A DNA stretch of 51,418 nucleotides from an uncultured bacterium (GTDB taxonomy: Bacteria; Bacillota; Clostridia; Oscillospirales; Oscillospiraceae): positions 1-51,418 of the forward strand of contig CAOKLO010000022.1 in the NCBI GenBank assembly GCA_948469375.1. Direction: 5' to 3'. The notes under the pieces are model-generated. The model saw only the letters and a list, made by a program, of their open reading frames with translations, made no database searches and had not been told where the DNA came from. Of this stretch, positions 16,503 through 26,668 are shown piece by piece (the first letter of the stretch is position 1; every line of letters starts with the position of its first letter). The position numbers and the translations under genes are program-made.

Positions 16503-17179
16503 TTCGTCTCCTCCATATTTTTTGTGGCGGCTCCTGCCGCCTGTTTTTCCCGTTCTTCCTGCCAGTATTTTTTCAGGTGCCGCAGTTCGCTCCCCCGCAG
16601 GATGGGGATGCCCATCATTTTCATGACCTGCCCGGCTCCGCCAAACTTATTGAGCCGGGCTTTTTCCTCAGGGGTAAGCTCCGGCGTCATTCCTGTCTCC
16701 CGCGCCCTCCGGCACAGGTCCTTCAGGAGAGCCAGCTCCGTCTCGTCAGGCGGCTCCCGCCACCTTTTTTCCAATATCGGGGTGACGGACACCCGCTCCG
16801 GCCAGTCGATAGGCCACTGCTGCTCGTTCCGCATCCGCCGCTTGGCCTGCTCCGTGACCTCCGCGAGATTTCCAAAGCGCCGCCGCAAATAGCGGAGGCA
16901 GACGCAATAAATATCGTTATAATCCGGCTTGTGTCCACGGTGGGCCATGGTACGGATGACCACATCCAGCAGCTCCTCAGATGAAAAGCTGTCGTAGATT
17001 TGCCGCCCCCGCCAGCCGTTCGGGTCAAATATGTCCCAGGTGGCCGTATCACACCGGCTCAGATCGCCTCCCGGCCGGTGCGCCGCCTCGTCCAGCTCCG
17101 CCAACTGCCTGCGGTAGGATGCCAGCTCTTTTTCCGTGAGCGGCCTCCCCTGGCTGGGAGGCTTTCCCTGTGTGCTCAT
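16499..17179 (-). CDS. Small soluble protein with a homing-endonuclease-repeat-like segment
   Basis: A 226-residue, charged, probably cytoplasmic protein with no firm function. The middle part (SEELLDVVIRTMAHRGHKPD, then CLRYLRRRFGNLAEV) resembles the short repeats found beside HNH homing endonucleases, which bind DNA. No nuclease motif is visible. The start at 17179 has GGAAGG upstream; the frame runs 74 codons further back without a site and through a strong hairpin. It overlaps the next gene by four bases. A DNA-binding protein inside a surface/transport operon could be a regulator, but the similarity is weak. Confidence 0.45.
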   Translation of the reverse strand: MSTQGKPPSQGRPLTEKELASYRRQLAELDEAAHRPGGDLSRCDTATWDIFDPNGWRGRQIYDSFSSEELLDVVIRTMAHRGHKPDYNDIYCVCLRYLRRRFGNLAEVTEQAKRRMRNEQQWPIDWPERVSVTPILEKRWREPPDETELALLKDLCRRARETGMTPELTPEEKARLNKFGGAGQVMKMMGIPILRGSELRHLKKYWQEEREKQAAGAATKNMEETK

Positions 17180-17422
17180 AATACCTTCCTTTCCCAAAGA
17201 AAGCGCCCTCTCCTGTCTGATGGGAGAGAGCGCTTTCCACACATCCCGCCCGAAATTGGCAAACCAGGTGTGCCGGCTTGACGGCGGGGGCAGGCCCGTA
17301 TCTGCATGATTTCCTGCCTGGATGCTGATGGATGAAGTTGTCTGAAACTTGGGGGATGGGGCGGCGTCCGGGAAGTCCATTTGGACGCCGCCCGCTCCCA
17401 ACCATGTAAAGAGAATTGCTTG
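17180..17422 (-). promoter_or_regulatory. Intergenic hairpins inside the operon
   Basis: This 243-bp gap is the only sizeable gap in the operon. It holds two strong hairpins read on the minus strand. The first is GGGCGGCGTCC (17388-17398 region) with GGACGCCGCCC. The second is GAAAGCGCTCTCTCC with GGAGAGGGCGCTTTC (17200-17241 region), directly upstream of the GGAAGG ribosome site. Neither has a clear T-run. They may protect or divide the mRNA between surface genes and the rest. Confidence 0.5.
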
Positions 17423-20400
17423 TTACTGGTACTTTGCCGCCTCAAACCTCTGAAGAAAGCGCATGAGGATGGTGGCGTTCTCAGCGCGGGTAGCGGTGCC
17501 GGCAGGAACCAGGGTGGTCTCAGTGCGGCCCTGGATCAGCCCAACACCATTGGCCCACTGCATGGCCCGATAGGCCCAGTCGTGGACCTGTCCGTTGTCC
17601 GTGTAGTTCCCCAGCTCCGCTGCGGCGGTAATATCATAGCCCTTGTACTTGGCGTAGCGGAACATGAGCGCCGCCATCTGCTCACGGGTTACGTTGGCAT
17701 TTGGCTGGAAGGTATCGGGGGTCATGCCATTGACGATGCTGTTGGCCGCGGCCCACTTCACCGCCTCCGTGTACCACTGTCCCTCGGGTACGTCCGTGAA
17801 GCTGTTTGCTGTGCCGGCAGAGGGCTGTCCCTCCATCCGGTAGAGCACCGTCACGAACATAGCACGGGTCATCTCGCTGTTGGGCTCAAAGGCGGTGGCG
17901 CTGGTGCCGTTCATCAGATTGTGCTCATAGACGAACTGGATCGACTCCAGGGCCCAGTGCTTGTCAACGTCCGTGAAGGGGAGTGCAGCGGGCTTCTTCC
18001 CGTCCTCGCCGATGAGGATGGGGCCGTCCGTCTTGTAGCCCAGCTTCTCCAGCCACTCCACAGCGGCGTTGTGCTTGGTCACATCCTCCTTGGCGATGTA
18101 GCTCTGCTGCTCCTCCGTGAGCTTCTGGTAGGCGTCATAAGCCGCCTTCACCTGCTCCTGAATCTTCCGGGCGTTGGACTTCTTCAGGTCCTTCGCCTCG
18201 GGGATAGCGTTCAGAAGCTCCTTCGTCTTGTCGATCTCCTGGAAGAGCTTGATCCGCTTCTCCACCTCGATGAGCTTTTCGGCTTTGATCTCCGCCTTCT
18301 CCTCATCCTTCAGCTTGTCGTAGTCCTTGCGCAGCCGCTCCACCAGCTCCACATAGCCCTTGTAGTTCTCATAAGTGATCTCCTCGGGCTTGGGCAGAGC
18401 GTCGATCCGGGACTGGATGTCGGAGCTGACGACCTTGATGGTGTAGCAGGTGGCGGAGTAGCTTCCCGCGTCAAAGGAGGTGGGCCAGCCGGACTCGCCT
18501 ACCCCGATGTACAGGGTATCGCCGGGCTTGACCGGGATGCTCTTCGTCCGCTTATAGAGGGAGGACTCGCTGTTGTAGTTGTTGAGGAACGTCTTGACCA
18601 TGAAGGTCTTGTTTACGGCATGGGGCGTGACGGTAACATCCGTGCCCCGCTCGGGAACCATCAGGGTATACTCCAGGGCGTCGCCGCTGAACTTGGGAAC
18701 CAGGGTGCCGCCGCTGATGTCCAGACTTGCAAGGCTGGTGTCCGGGTAGCCCCGTCCGCCGCCTACGTCCGCGCCCAGGTTCGTGGTGTAGACCACATGG
18801 ATCTCATCGCCGTCCTCCAGGGCGTGGCCGCCGTAGCCGCCTACCCGGAATGCCTGGAAGCCCTCGTTGGTGAACCAGTCGTTGAGGGTGCCCATCCAGC
18901 CGGAGCCGCTGCCGCCGTCGAACTCGCCCAGGCTTGCGTCGTCCTTGGTGATGTGGGCGATGTAGGTGATGTCGTAGTCATCCTTGCCGCTGCTGTCGCT
19001 CCAGGCGTACCCGTTCAGCGTCAGCGCCTTGAGGATGCTGGTCATCATGGTGTCCCGCTGGCAGAGGTCGTAGGTCCCGGATACCATCGTGCCGGTGAAC
19101 GCACCGCCGGAGTAGGTGCTGTTTTCCACGGTGATGGTCACTTGGCCGATGACCGGGCCGTAGTCCGGGAGCTGGATGCCCCGCTTGAACTCCGCCCGGA
19201 GGGTGTGGTCCTCGGTGACATCCGACAGGATGTAGTCCGCAGCCTTGATGTGGCTGCTGCTGGTCAGCTCTTTCTCCACACCCTCGACCCAGACGTACTG
19301 CACCTTCTCATCGTCCAGCAGCAGCTCCTTGAGCTCGTAGCCCTCATCCGCCTCGATGGTGAAGCGCTGGCTGTCGCCGTTGGGTACGGTAACATCGCCG
19401 CTGGGTGTGATCTTGCCGTTGTCCCCGGCGGTTGCGGTAACGGTGCGGTCCTCCGCCACCGCCTTCACCACAAAGGTACTCAAGCGGTTGACGGTGAGCT
19501 CCACATACCGGTCGCTCCCGTTCCGTGCGCACACACCGGTCCTGTTCCGCTCAATGTCCACGGCGCTGTGGATGACGGTGACGTCATACTGCCGTCCAAC
19601 CGTGAAGTTCCGCCCCACCGGGATTCGGACGTTGACGGGCCTGCTGCCCAGGGAGGACTTGATGGGCTGTCCGTTGGCGGTGATAGTCACCTCTATCACG
19701 GCGCTGCCGGCGTCAAGGTCCTCGCCAAGGATATCGTGGACCGCACTGAGGGTCTTTGTCTCCGCGTGGATGCGGATGGTGTCCGCGCCTCCGGCGGTCT
19801 GGACGATGGCCCGCGCCGCCTCGGCGGGGATGCTCACCGTACCCTTTGCGGTCTTCACCGTCATGCCGACGCCGGCGCTTGCCGCTGCCTGCATGGACTG
19901 GGCGGGCAGTTCCACTGCCACCGCGCTGGCGGACTCGCCGCCGGCGGTCTTGATGGCGATGGTCCCGCTGCCGGTCTTCTGCGCCTCGGAGATAGCCTCC
20001 GCGACCTTCTGGGCGGGAACCGCCGCTGTGGGGACGCCGCCGGTGACGACCGCCTGAATCGGAATGACCGGGGACGCTGCTTCGGCGGTAAAGACGTCGG
20101 TCATGTCGTAAAGGGTGTTCCTGCTGTGCTTGTAGCGGTCATAGGCCACCAGGGCGTAGGCCGCCTGCTCGGTTGCCATCTGGTCCACGCCGGAATCCTG
20201 CCGGTGGGAGAAGCCGCCGGTAGCGGTGTCGCGGTAGCCCAGCAGATCCTCCAGGACGCTCCTGCCGCCCTTGGTAAAGCTGCTGTCCGAAGCCGCGTCG
20301 CGGCCCAGGGCGGAGAGCATGACCACGATCTGGGCGTCCGTCTCGCTGCTGCCGAAGCCGCCGCTGGCGGTCTGCTGCCCGGAGAGGAAGGCCAGCGCAC

Positions 20401-23400
20401 GGTCCACCATCTGGCGCACAATCGCGCTGTTCACACCAGCGGGCAGGGTCCGCCTTCCGGTGTAGTAGGGGGCCAGGGCCTGCACCGCCATGGCGGTGGT
20501 ATCTGTGTCCGCACCGCCGGAGACGCTGGAGATGGGCCACCCGCCGCCGGGCAGCTGGGCGCTGGACAGGGCGTTGATCCACTGGGCCCGGGCCGCGTTG
20601 CCCTGGGTGTCGTCCCGGTAGTTTCCGGAATCCAGGGCGATGAGGGCGAAAGCCGTGCCGTTGTTGCCCTGGACGGAAACCTGCTGGCAGCCGTTATCAA
20701 AGAGGGGCGTCACGAAATCATAGCCCTCATAGCTGGAAGCGTCCTCCCCCAGCGCCGTCAGCGCCAGGATCACACGGGAATACTCTGTGTGCTGGTAGCC
20801 GGAGGCGTCCAGCTCTCCGCCGTGCTGCCGGGCGTAGTAGTATAGGTTGTTCCGATATTTCTCTGTGACAGCGGGGGTGATGGTCCCGCCACGGGCCATC
20901 CCCAGCACGGCCCATTCGCCGCCTGTGGCTCTTACGCCGGGGTTGGGCGTCTGTCCGGCGACCCGCGCCAGAGCGGCGGTCAGGGCGCTGCCGTAGGTGG
21001 AGGTATCCACCCCGGGTCCCGGCTGGTCCGGGGTGATCTGTCCGCCCCGCCCCTCCTCCAGGGTGTAGTTGTCCGTGTAGTGGAAAACAATTTGGTTCCC
21101 ATCGTATACTGTCCAGCTGTTCAGGCCCCGGTCGGGGTGGGTCCCGTTGACGGTATACATCCAGCCGGAGAGCCTGCCGTTGGTGAACTCTCCCAGGGGC
21201 GTTCCGCCGGGCTTGGTGATGGATTTGATGTAGTTGCTCTCTAAGCCAACATAGGTGTAGCCCGCCTCGTTCAGCACCAGCTTGAACACATCGCCCACCG
21301 TGGAACCGGCGGGAACTTCGATGCCCGTGCGGTCGATCCACTTCTGAAGCCCGCCGCCGCTGAGGGTGTGGGTGTTGGCGGTGCCGGGGTCTCCGTGGGC
21401 GTCGTCGCCCAGGAGCTGGAAGGATACCGAGATCGTCCCCTCCGGCCTGACCTCATAGGCTTTCGCCGTGATGGTGCCGCTGATGGGCAGCGTCTGCTCC
21501 ACATAGGTGGAGGTGCCGGGGGTGCCCTTGGAGAAGGTCACCTGGGCGGTATAGCTGCCGTTGGTACCTGCCGGGGTTCCGGCGGTTCCCTCCACGGCGG
21601 GCTGGAGGTTCGTTACCTCGATCTTGCAGTCCACGTTCCCGGCGGCAGTGGACAGGGCGGTGCTGATGTAGGTTTTGACCGTGGGTTCCGTGTTCGCCGT
21701 CCCCATGGGGATGGTCCAGCCAGTCATGGCGCTGGCGTTGTTATACGCCGCTTCCACCGCCGCCTGGTTCTCCGCCAGGGTGCCGGACACGGTAGCCGTC
21801 TTGATGGTATAGGTCGCTTTTGTGCCGTTTTCAGCGGTCACGGTGAACTGCCAGAGGCCGTCGCCGGCAGAGGTGACAGGGCCGACGGTTGCGCCGCCCT
21901 CATCTGCCACAGTGACCACGAACAGGGTGGGGCCCACACTCTCGCCCGGCTGAAGCTCCAGGGTGTAGTTGTAACCGCTCTCATCGGGCGTCAGCGGTGT
22001 GCTGTTGTAGGTGACAGATGCCACGCTGGTGTCCCCGGAGGGTTCGTAGGGCTTGGCGGGAAGTATGACAGTGATGATGACGGTCTGCGTTGCGTACTGC
22101 GTGGCACGCTCCGGCCCCATATAGGGTACGGCCTCCGCCTCCTGGATAACTTCTTTCTCATGGAAACCAGTATCCTCGGGGACAATGGGCATCTCTTCGG
22201 GGATAACGGTGGATTCTTCATGGAAGCCGGTATCCTCGGGAACGATGGGTGTCCCTTTGGGGATAACAGTGGATTCCTCGGTAGGCGTGACCTGTTCCTC
22301 CGGGGGAGTGGGCAGGATGGTGCTGTCCCCAACCATATTCTTCGGCTCGTCCAAATCGACGGAAGCCGCAGGACCGGCCTCATAGGGGGAGGCAAGCGTC
22401 ATGGTGATTTTGGCACTGCCGTTCGTGCCATCCTGGTCATCCCTGCTCCCGTCAACAGGCGGCACAATCTCAGTCACGCTTACGCTCTGCACCCTCACGG
22501 CGCCGGGAACTAGGGCGCGGGCCCAGCCGTCGATCTCAGCCTCCGTCCGCATACCCACAGGAAGCCTCTCGCCATTTGCTTTTTCAACGATGCTGGCCGC
22601 GCCGTTGACGTTGGCCTGGGCGAGAGCCTGGGCGTCGTCGGAGGCCGCAATGCGGATGGTATACGTGGCGGACGCCCCGCTGGCGGCGGTGATGGTGAAG
22701 GTCCAGGTGTCGAAGCTCTGCCGGACAGGTGTGCTGATTACTGCCGCGCTGTCCTTGGGCACGATCTGGAAGTCCAGATCACCCACCATGCCCTGCTCCG
22801 CCTTCTCCTTCTCCAGCGTCACGGTCACGGCATAGCCGTCCACCGTTCCGGTTTTTCCCAGCACGGTGACAGACCGCAGGCCAAAGTCGCCGGAGAGATA
22901 CGGCGTCGCCGGGAAGGACTTGGAGCGGGTCACGGTGTCACTCAGACTGCCTCTGGTCAGCGTCACGGTGAAGGTTACCTCGCCCGGCGTGCCGTTGGGG
23001 GAGATCTCCGTGCCGTCTATCGGAGCTTTGGCGGTATTCACAGTCACAGCTGCGGTGACGCCGCCGGGCAGCGTTACACCCGCAAGCTGCGACCTGATCT
23101 CAGTCTCGGCGTCCGCTGTTGTAGTGGCGGTGAGCCAACTCAGAGTATCGAGTGCAGCGGCTACGCTCCGCTTGGCAGCCTCCAAGTCGTCCCGGTCCGT
23201 ACTCGGACTTGTCTCGAAGGCGTCCCGCATGGTATAGAGCGGCGTCCTGCCGCTTGTATACCGGCTGTAGGCCACCAGAGCGTAGGCCGCCTGCTCGGTT
23301 GCCATATCGTCCTGCTCGCCCAGCGCATGACCGAATTTGCCGTCCTTGTAGAACGCCATCAGGGCGTTGACCGGGTTCTTGAAAGTTGTGCCGCAGACCG

Positions 23401-26400
23401 TCCAGGTGTCGCCGGTCAGAGTCCCGTTCCCGGTGTGATACGCCAACGCCGTCAGCGCCACGATCACCTGGGAACAGCTCTCGGAGTTGTAGGTCCCGTT
23501 GCTGTAGAACCCGCCCTGGGGGGACTGCATCCCGGCGAGAAGGGACAGGGCTTCATTGATTGCCTTCTGGACATTGAGATCTGACAGATAATATGGGGCC
23601 AGCGCCTGGATCGCCATGGCTGTCATGTCCACGTCGGATTTCACGCCGTCGTAGGAGAAGCCGCCATCACTGGTCCGGTTGCGCAGGATCGCGTCGATGT
23701 AGGTCTGCCGCAGGGTGGTGTTCTCCGGGCAGTAGGGCTTGGAATCCAGCGCCAGCAGGGCGAAAATTGGGCCGTTGATGCCCTGGGAGATCACCGCGTC
23801 GGTTTCCCCCAGCTTGGCGATGAAGTTGTAGTTTCCGCCGTTGCCCGCCTGATAATTCTCCGCGTCAATCCCCAGCGCAGAGAGTGCCAGGACAATACGG
23901 GAATACTCCGTGTGTTGATTCCCGGTGGGGTCCAGGCCGTTTAGACCTGACTGCCCCAGCGTTGTGTCCAGCGCTGCAAGATACTTCTTTGCGAACACTG
24001 TATCTGTTGGGAATGTCCCGTCTTCCATTGCTTCGGCGTCAATGTCAGTCATTAACTGCCGCGCTATAGCAAGCACCGTCCACTCGCCGCCAGTACTGCC
24101 AACTACAGGAGTCTTACCCTGGAAGGAGGTCAATGCAGCATTCAGTGCATCGCTCCACGTCGAACTGGTGGAGGAAGCCGTCAGATTGCGATAGGTTTCC
24201 TCCGCAGCGGCCAGAACGTCATAATTGGTTACTTTAGCCTTTTCCCCTGTGCTCAGCGCATTATAGGCTGCTCTGGCTTTTTCAATGTCCGATTTGCTGC
24301 GGGGACTTACGCTACCGATAGCGTTGATAAGACGAATGACCTCGTTTGCGGGAGTTTCTTCCTTGAAATGCCCGTAGCGGCGGAAATCATTGGTCTTGTC
24401 GCCATCGCCGTCCAAGTCAATATCCTTGAACAGATCTTCCATTTCCGCAATACCCAGAATTCCAAGATAACCGGCATCTCTTGGTGGGTATCCGTTCGCT
24501 ACCATCTTCTCGTTGACCATTGCCTCAATGGCCTCATCGGTCATTATCGCCGAATCGACCTTTTTGTAGAGGTAATAGTACCGCAGCAGCGCCCAGGTCC
24601 AGGTTCCCTCGTGGGCGGGAGAGTTCCAAGCCATGACATCGCCATCGGAAGTTTTGAAGCCGGAAACACCAACATTGGAATAGCCTTCCGCACTGGTAAA
24701 AAAGCTTCCGTAGTTGCCGTCATCAAAGCCGGGGCCTTTGTGGGTAATCTGTTTTCCTGTGTCGTCCTCGCCTCCCCAGGTAACATGATTCACCGCTGCG
24801 CCGAAAGCGCTCATGGTGTACTCATAAGTCCAGTTGTTGGGAAATGCTCCATCCAGCGCAGCGATTGTGCTGAGATGTCCATTCATCAAATATCCGTTGT
24901 TATTGGAGGGAACACCAACGAGAATGGGTTTGGAGTCTTGTATCTGAAGGGTCTTATGGTTGCTTCCATTAAAGCGCCAAACCACAGCATCTGCACCCAC
25001 ACCCTTGGCCGCATCCGCTACCAGTTTCAGAGACTGTTCCAGAATAGCGGCCTTCTCCGCATCTGTATCGGCAGCAAGGATTTTGGAAACCTCTGATTCA
25101 TAGATGTAATCCAGATTGTACCGGAATGGATCATAGCCGGTCGATGTACGGAGACTGTTGTAGAGATTCCGCAGCTTGGTTACATAGGAATCGTTGGTAT
25201 TCATGACCTTGATAGGAATTTTCCAGGTTTTGCCGTAGTAGGGCCACTCCACCACCGCCGTGATGTAGTCTGTCTCTGGCATCTGGAGCCGAAGATCCAG
25301 ATTCAGTCCGCGAAGCTCTCCGCTAAAGAAGCCTGTATACGGATGGAGATTGATTGGATAGTATGCGATCTTTCCATCAACGAAATACATGCCTGTGGAA
25401 AGTTGATTCTCGCCCGATACAAGGAGGTCGTCGGGCTCCCCTTCCACGCCGTTTCCGGCATAAACTGAAATTTTAACCGGGTTTTCACTGGCCTGCCAGG
25501 GGAAGGTACCATGGAAAGGAACATGGAGGTTGATATAAGCCCAGTCCCCTGCCTTGTAGTTCTTCACCGGTGTGCCGTCCGGCGATACACCAGCGGTGAG
25601 AGCCACGCTGGTTTCCTGATTTACGACATCCACCGAGAACCGCGATATTGATGTTTCCTCTCCCATCTGTGCAAAGAGCGCGTCAATATCCATTTCTTTG
25701 AAATGGAAGTCCAAGGTCGCATCCTCAGTGATGGTAACATCAAAAGTCGCCGTGGAGCGGCGACTGTCGCGCATGTTATCCGAGCCGGATTCCTTTGTAT
25801 CGTAGGTGTAGCTGACGGAATCCCATGCGGCGGTTTCTGTTCCGCTCGCCGTAGTCAACGTGTAGCCGTCATACTCGTAGCCGGGGTTGGCGGAGGCGGT
25901 GACGGTATAGCTGGTAGCTTGCTTACCATCCTCAAGCAACACATTACGACCAGAATCAGATAACTCTACACTGCCAGCAACACCGTCCGATGAGGGCGAG
26001 GAAACTTCTAATTTGGCTTTGTCAAATGCCACAAGACTGTTTTCCTCAAAAGAAAGGTCAACAGTCAGTGTTTTTACAAACGATGAAGGAGAGTTTCCCG
26101 GGTACATAATTTCGATGCAACCATCTGTTCTCCATGTTATTGAAAGTGGGGATTTATTTGACAGTGCTCCAGGATAATCTTGAATCTCGGTAGGATCGGC
26201 ACCAGCGGAAACAGGAATATCCTCTGTTGATTTTGGAGACAGTTGTTCAATGGTTGGATCGTTCTTACTCTTTTGTCTGGTTCCACCAAATTCTAATTTT
26301 TTCAGTAAATATTTGCATTCATTTGTATTCTGACCATAGTTATTGATGGACAAAATTATAGGGTTAGCTTTGCCTGTAAGCACACATGAATATTGAAATT

Positions 26401-26668
26401 TTCCTGTCTCATTAGTCTTTGATTCAATTTGTTTGTAGCCACCATCGCACCAAACTTGTAACCAAGGATCTTCCGATGATGAAGTGGCGAGTTCTACATT
26501 GCTGGTGATATAAAATGTTGGATCACCATAATTTCCCCATTTTGCTTGTGCCTCAAATTGTAGAAAATCTAATGAGAAGAGGATTACAAGAATAAAGGAC
26601 AAAAGGCGCTGGGCCCGGCTTACGCCGGACCCAGCCCTTAACATCTTTTTACTGCATTTTTTCTTCAT
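17423..26668 (-). CDS. Giant SLH surface protein with two barrel/DUF4430 modules
   Basis: A 3081-residue secreted protein. A signal peptide (about 1-42) leads into an N-terminal region of beta-rich modules, with a calcium-loop-like DIDLDGDGDKTND near 770. Barrel 1 of the prenyltransferase-like alpha/alpha type spans about 845-1150 (DGGFSYDGVKSD, QGGFYSNGTYNSESC). Beta-sandwich modules follow, then DUF4430 domain 1 (about 1735-1870; SGWMYTVNGTHPDRG). Barrel 2 spans about 1890-2190 (PGGGWPISSVSGGADTD, ASGGFGSSETDAQ). Beta modules follow, then DUF4430 domain 2 (about 2505-2640; GSGWMGTLNDWF), a charged helical segment (about 2755-2870) and three SLH domains (about 2895-3075). Both halves of a transcobalamin-like binder thus occur twice on one chain. 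The start overlaps the upstream gene by four bases. Domain edges are estimates. Confidence 0.85.
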   Translation of the reverse strand: MKKKCSKKMLRAGSGVSRAQRLLSFILVILFSLDFLQFEAQAKWGNYGDPTFYITSNVELATSSSEDPWLQVWCDGGYKQIESKTNETGKFQYSCVLTGKANPIILSINNYGQNTNECKYLLKKLEFGGTRQKSKNDPTIEQLSPKSTEDIPVSAGADPTEIQDYPGALSNKSPLSITWRTDGCIEIMYPGNSPSSFVKTLTVDLSFEENSLVAFDKAKLEVSSPSSDGVAGSVELSDSGRNVLLEDGKQATSYTVTASANPGYEYDGYTLTTASGTETAAWDSVSYTYDTKESGSDNMRDSRRSTATFDVTITEDATLDFHFKEMDIDALFAQMGEETSISRFSVDVVNQETSVALTAGVSPDGTPVKNYKAGDWAYINLHVPFHGTFPWQASENPVKISVYAGNGVEGEPDDLLVSGENQLSTGMYFVDGKIAYYPINLHPYTGFFSGELRGLNLDLRLQMPETDYITAVVEWPYYGKTWKIPIKVMNTNDSYVTKLRNLYNSLRTSTGYDPFRYNLDYIYESEVSKILAADTDAEKAAILEQSLKLVADAAKGVGADAVVWRFNGSNHKTLQIQDSKPILVGVPSNNNGYLMNGHLSTIAALDGAFPNNWTYEYTMSAFGAAVNHVTWGGEDDTGKQITHKGPGFDDGNYGSFFTSAEGYSNVGVSGFKTSDGDVMAWNSPAHEGTWTWALLRYYYLYKKVDSAIMTDEAIEAMVNEKMVANGYPPRDAGYLGILGIAEMEDLFKDIDLDGDGDKTNDFRRYGHFKEETPANEVIRLINAIGSVSPRSKSDIEKARAAYNALSTGEKAKVTNYDVLAAAEETYRNLTASSTSSTWSDALNAALTSFQGKTPVVGSTGGEWTVLAIARQLMTDIDAEAMEDGTFPTDTVFAKKYLAALDTTLGQSGLNGLDPTGNQHTEYSRIVLALSALGIDAENYQAGNGGNYNFIAKLGETDAVISQGINGPIFALLALDSKPYCPENTTLRQTYIDAILRNRTSDGGFSYDGVKSDVDMTAMAIQALAPYYLSDLNVQKAINEALSLLAGMQSPQGGFYSNGTYNSESCSQVIVALTALAYHTGNGTLTGDTWTVCGTTFKNPVNALMAFYKDGKFGHALGEQDDMATEQAAYALVAYSRYTSGRTPLYTMRDAFETSPSTDRDDLEAAKRSVAAALDTLSWLTATTTADAETEIRSQLAGVTLPGGVTAAVTVNTAKAPIDGTEISPNGTPGEVTFTVTLTRGSLSDTVTRSKSFPATPYLSGDFGLRSVTVLGKTGTVDGYAVTVTLEKEKAEQGMVGDLDFQIVPKDSAAVISTPVRQSFDTWTFTITAASGASATYTIRIAASDDAQALAQANVNGAASIVEKANGERLPVGMRTEAEIDGWARALVPGAVRVQSVSVTEIVPPVDGSRDDQDGTNGSAKITMTLASPYEAGPAASVDLDEPKNMVGDSTILPTPPEEQVTPTEESTVIPKGTPIVPEDTGFHEESTVIPEEMPIVPEDTGFHEKEVIQEAEAVPYMGPERATQYATQTVIITVILPAKPYEPSGDTSVASVTYNSTPLTPDESGYNYTLELQPGESVGPTLFVVTVADEGGATVGPVTSAGDGLWQFTVTAENGTKATYTIKTATVSGTLAENQAAVEAAYNNASAMTGWTIPMGTANTEPTVKTYISTALSTAAGNVDCKIEVTNLQPAVEGTAGTPAGTNGSYTAQVTFSKGTPGTSTYVEQTLPISGTITAKAYEVRPEGTISVSFQLLGDDAHGDPGTANTHTLSGGGLQKWIDRTGIEVPAGSTVGDVFKLVLNEAGYTYVGLESNYIKSITKPGGTPLGEFTNGRLSGWMYTVNGTHPDRGLNSWTVYDGNQIVFHYTDNYTLEEGRGGQITPDQPGPGVDTSTYGSALTAALARVAGQTPNPGVRATGGEWAVLGMARGGTITPAVTEKYRNNLYYYARQHGGELDASGYQHTEYSRVILALTALGEDASSYEGYDFVTPLFDNGCQQVSVQGNNGTAFALIALDSGNYRDDTQGNAARAQWINALSSAQLPGGGWPISSVSGGADTDTTAMAVQALAPYYTGRRTLPAGVNSAIVRQMVDRALAFLSGQQTASGGFGSSETDAQIVVMLSALGRDAASDSSFTKGGRSVLEDLLGYRDTATGGFSHRQDSGVDQMATEQAAYALVAYDRYKHSRNTLYDMTDVFTAEAASPVIPIQAVVTGGVPTAAVPAQKVAEAISEAQKTGSGTIAIKTAGGESASAVAVELPAQSMQAAASAGVGMTVKTAKGTVSIPAEAARAIVQTAGGADTIRIHAETKTLSAVHDILGEDLDAGSAVIEVTITANGQPIKSSLGSRPVNVRIPVGRNFTVGRQYDVTVIHSAVDIERNRTGVCARNGSDRYVELTVNRLSTFVVKAVAEDRTVTATAGDNGKITPSGDVTVPNGDSQRFTIEADEGYELKELLLDDEKVQYVWVEGVEKELTSSSHIKAADYILSDVTEDHTLRAEFKRGIQLPDYGPVIGQVTITVENSTYSGGAFTGTMVSGTYDLCQRDTMMTSILKALTLNGYAWSDSSGKDDYDITYIAHITKDDASLGEFDGGSGSGWMGTLNDWFTNEGFQAFRVGGYGGHALEDGDEIHVVYTTNLGADVGGGRGYPDTSLASLDISGGTLVPKFSGDALEYTLMVPERGTDVTVTPHAVNKTFMVKTFLNNYNSESSLYKRTKSIPVKPGDTLYIGVGESGWPTSFDAGSYSATCYTIKVVSSDIQSRIDALPKPEEITYENYKGYVELVERLRKDYDKLKDEEKAEIKAEKLIEVEKRIKLFQEIDKTKELLNAIPEAKDLKKSNARKIQEQVKAAYDAYQKLTEEQQSYIAKEDVTKHNAAVEWLEKLGYKTDGPILIGEDGKKPAALPFTDVDKHWALESIQFVYEHNLMNGTSATAFEPNSEMTRAMFVTVLYRMEGQPSAGTANSFTDVPEGQWYTEAVKWAAANSIVNGMTPDTFQPNANVTREQMAALMFRYAKYKGYDITAAAELGNYTDNGQVHDWAYRAMQWANGVGLIQGRTETTLVPAGTATRAENATILMRFLQRFEAAKYQ

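Noticed and set aside
17381-20845. A 1154-codon plus-strand open frame.
   Set aside because: It is antisense to the giant SLH protein in a GC-rich gene. The translation is His/Val/Gly-rich and lacks domains; the minus-strand product has clear domains.
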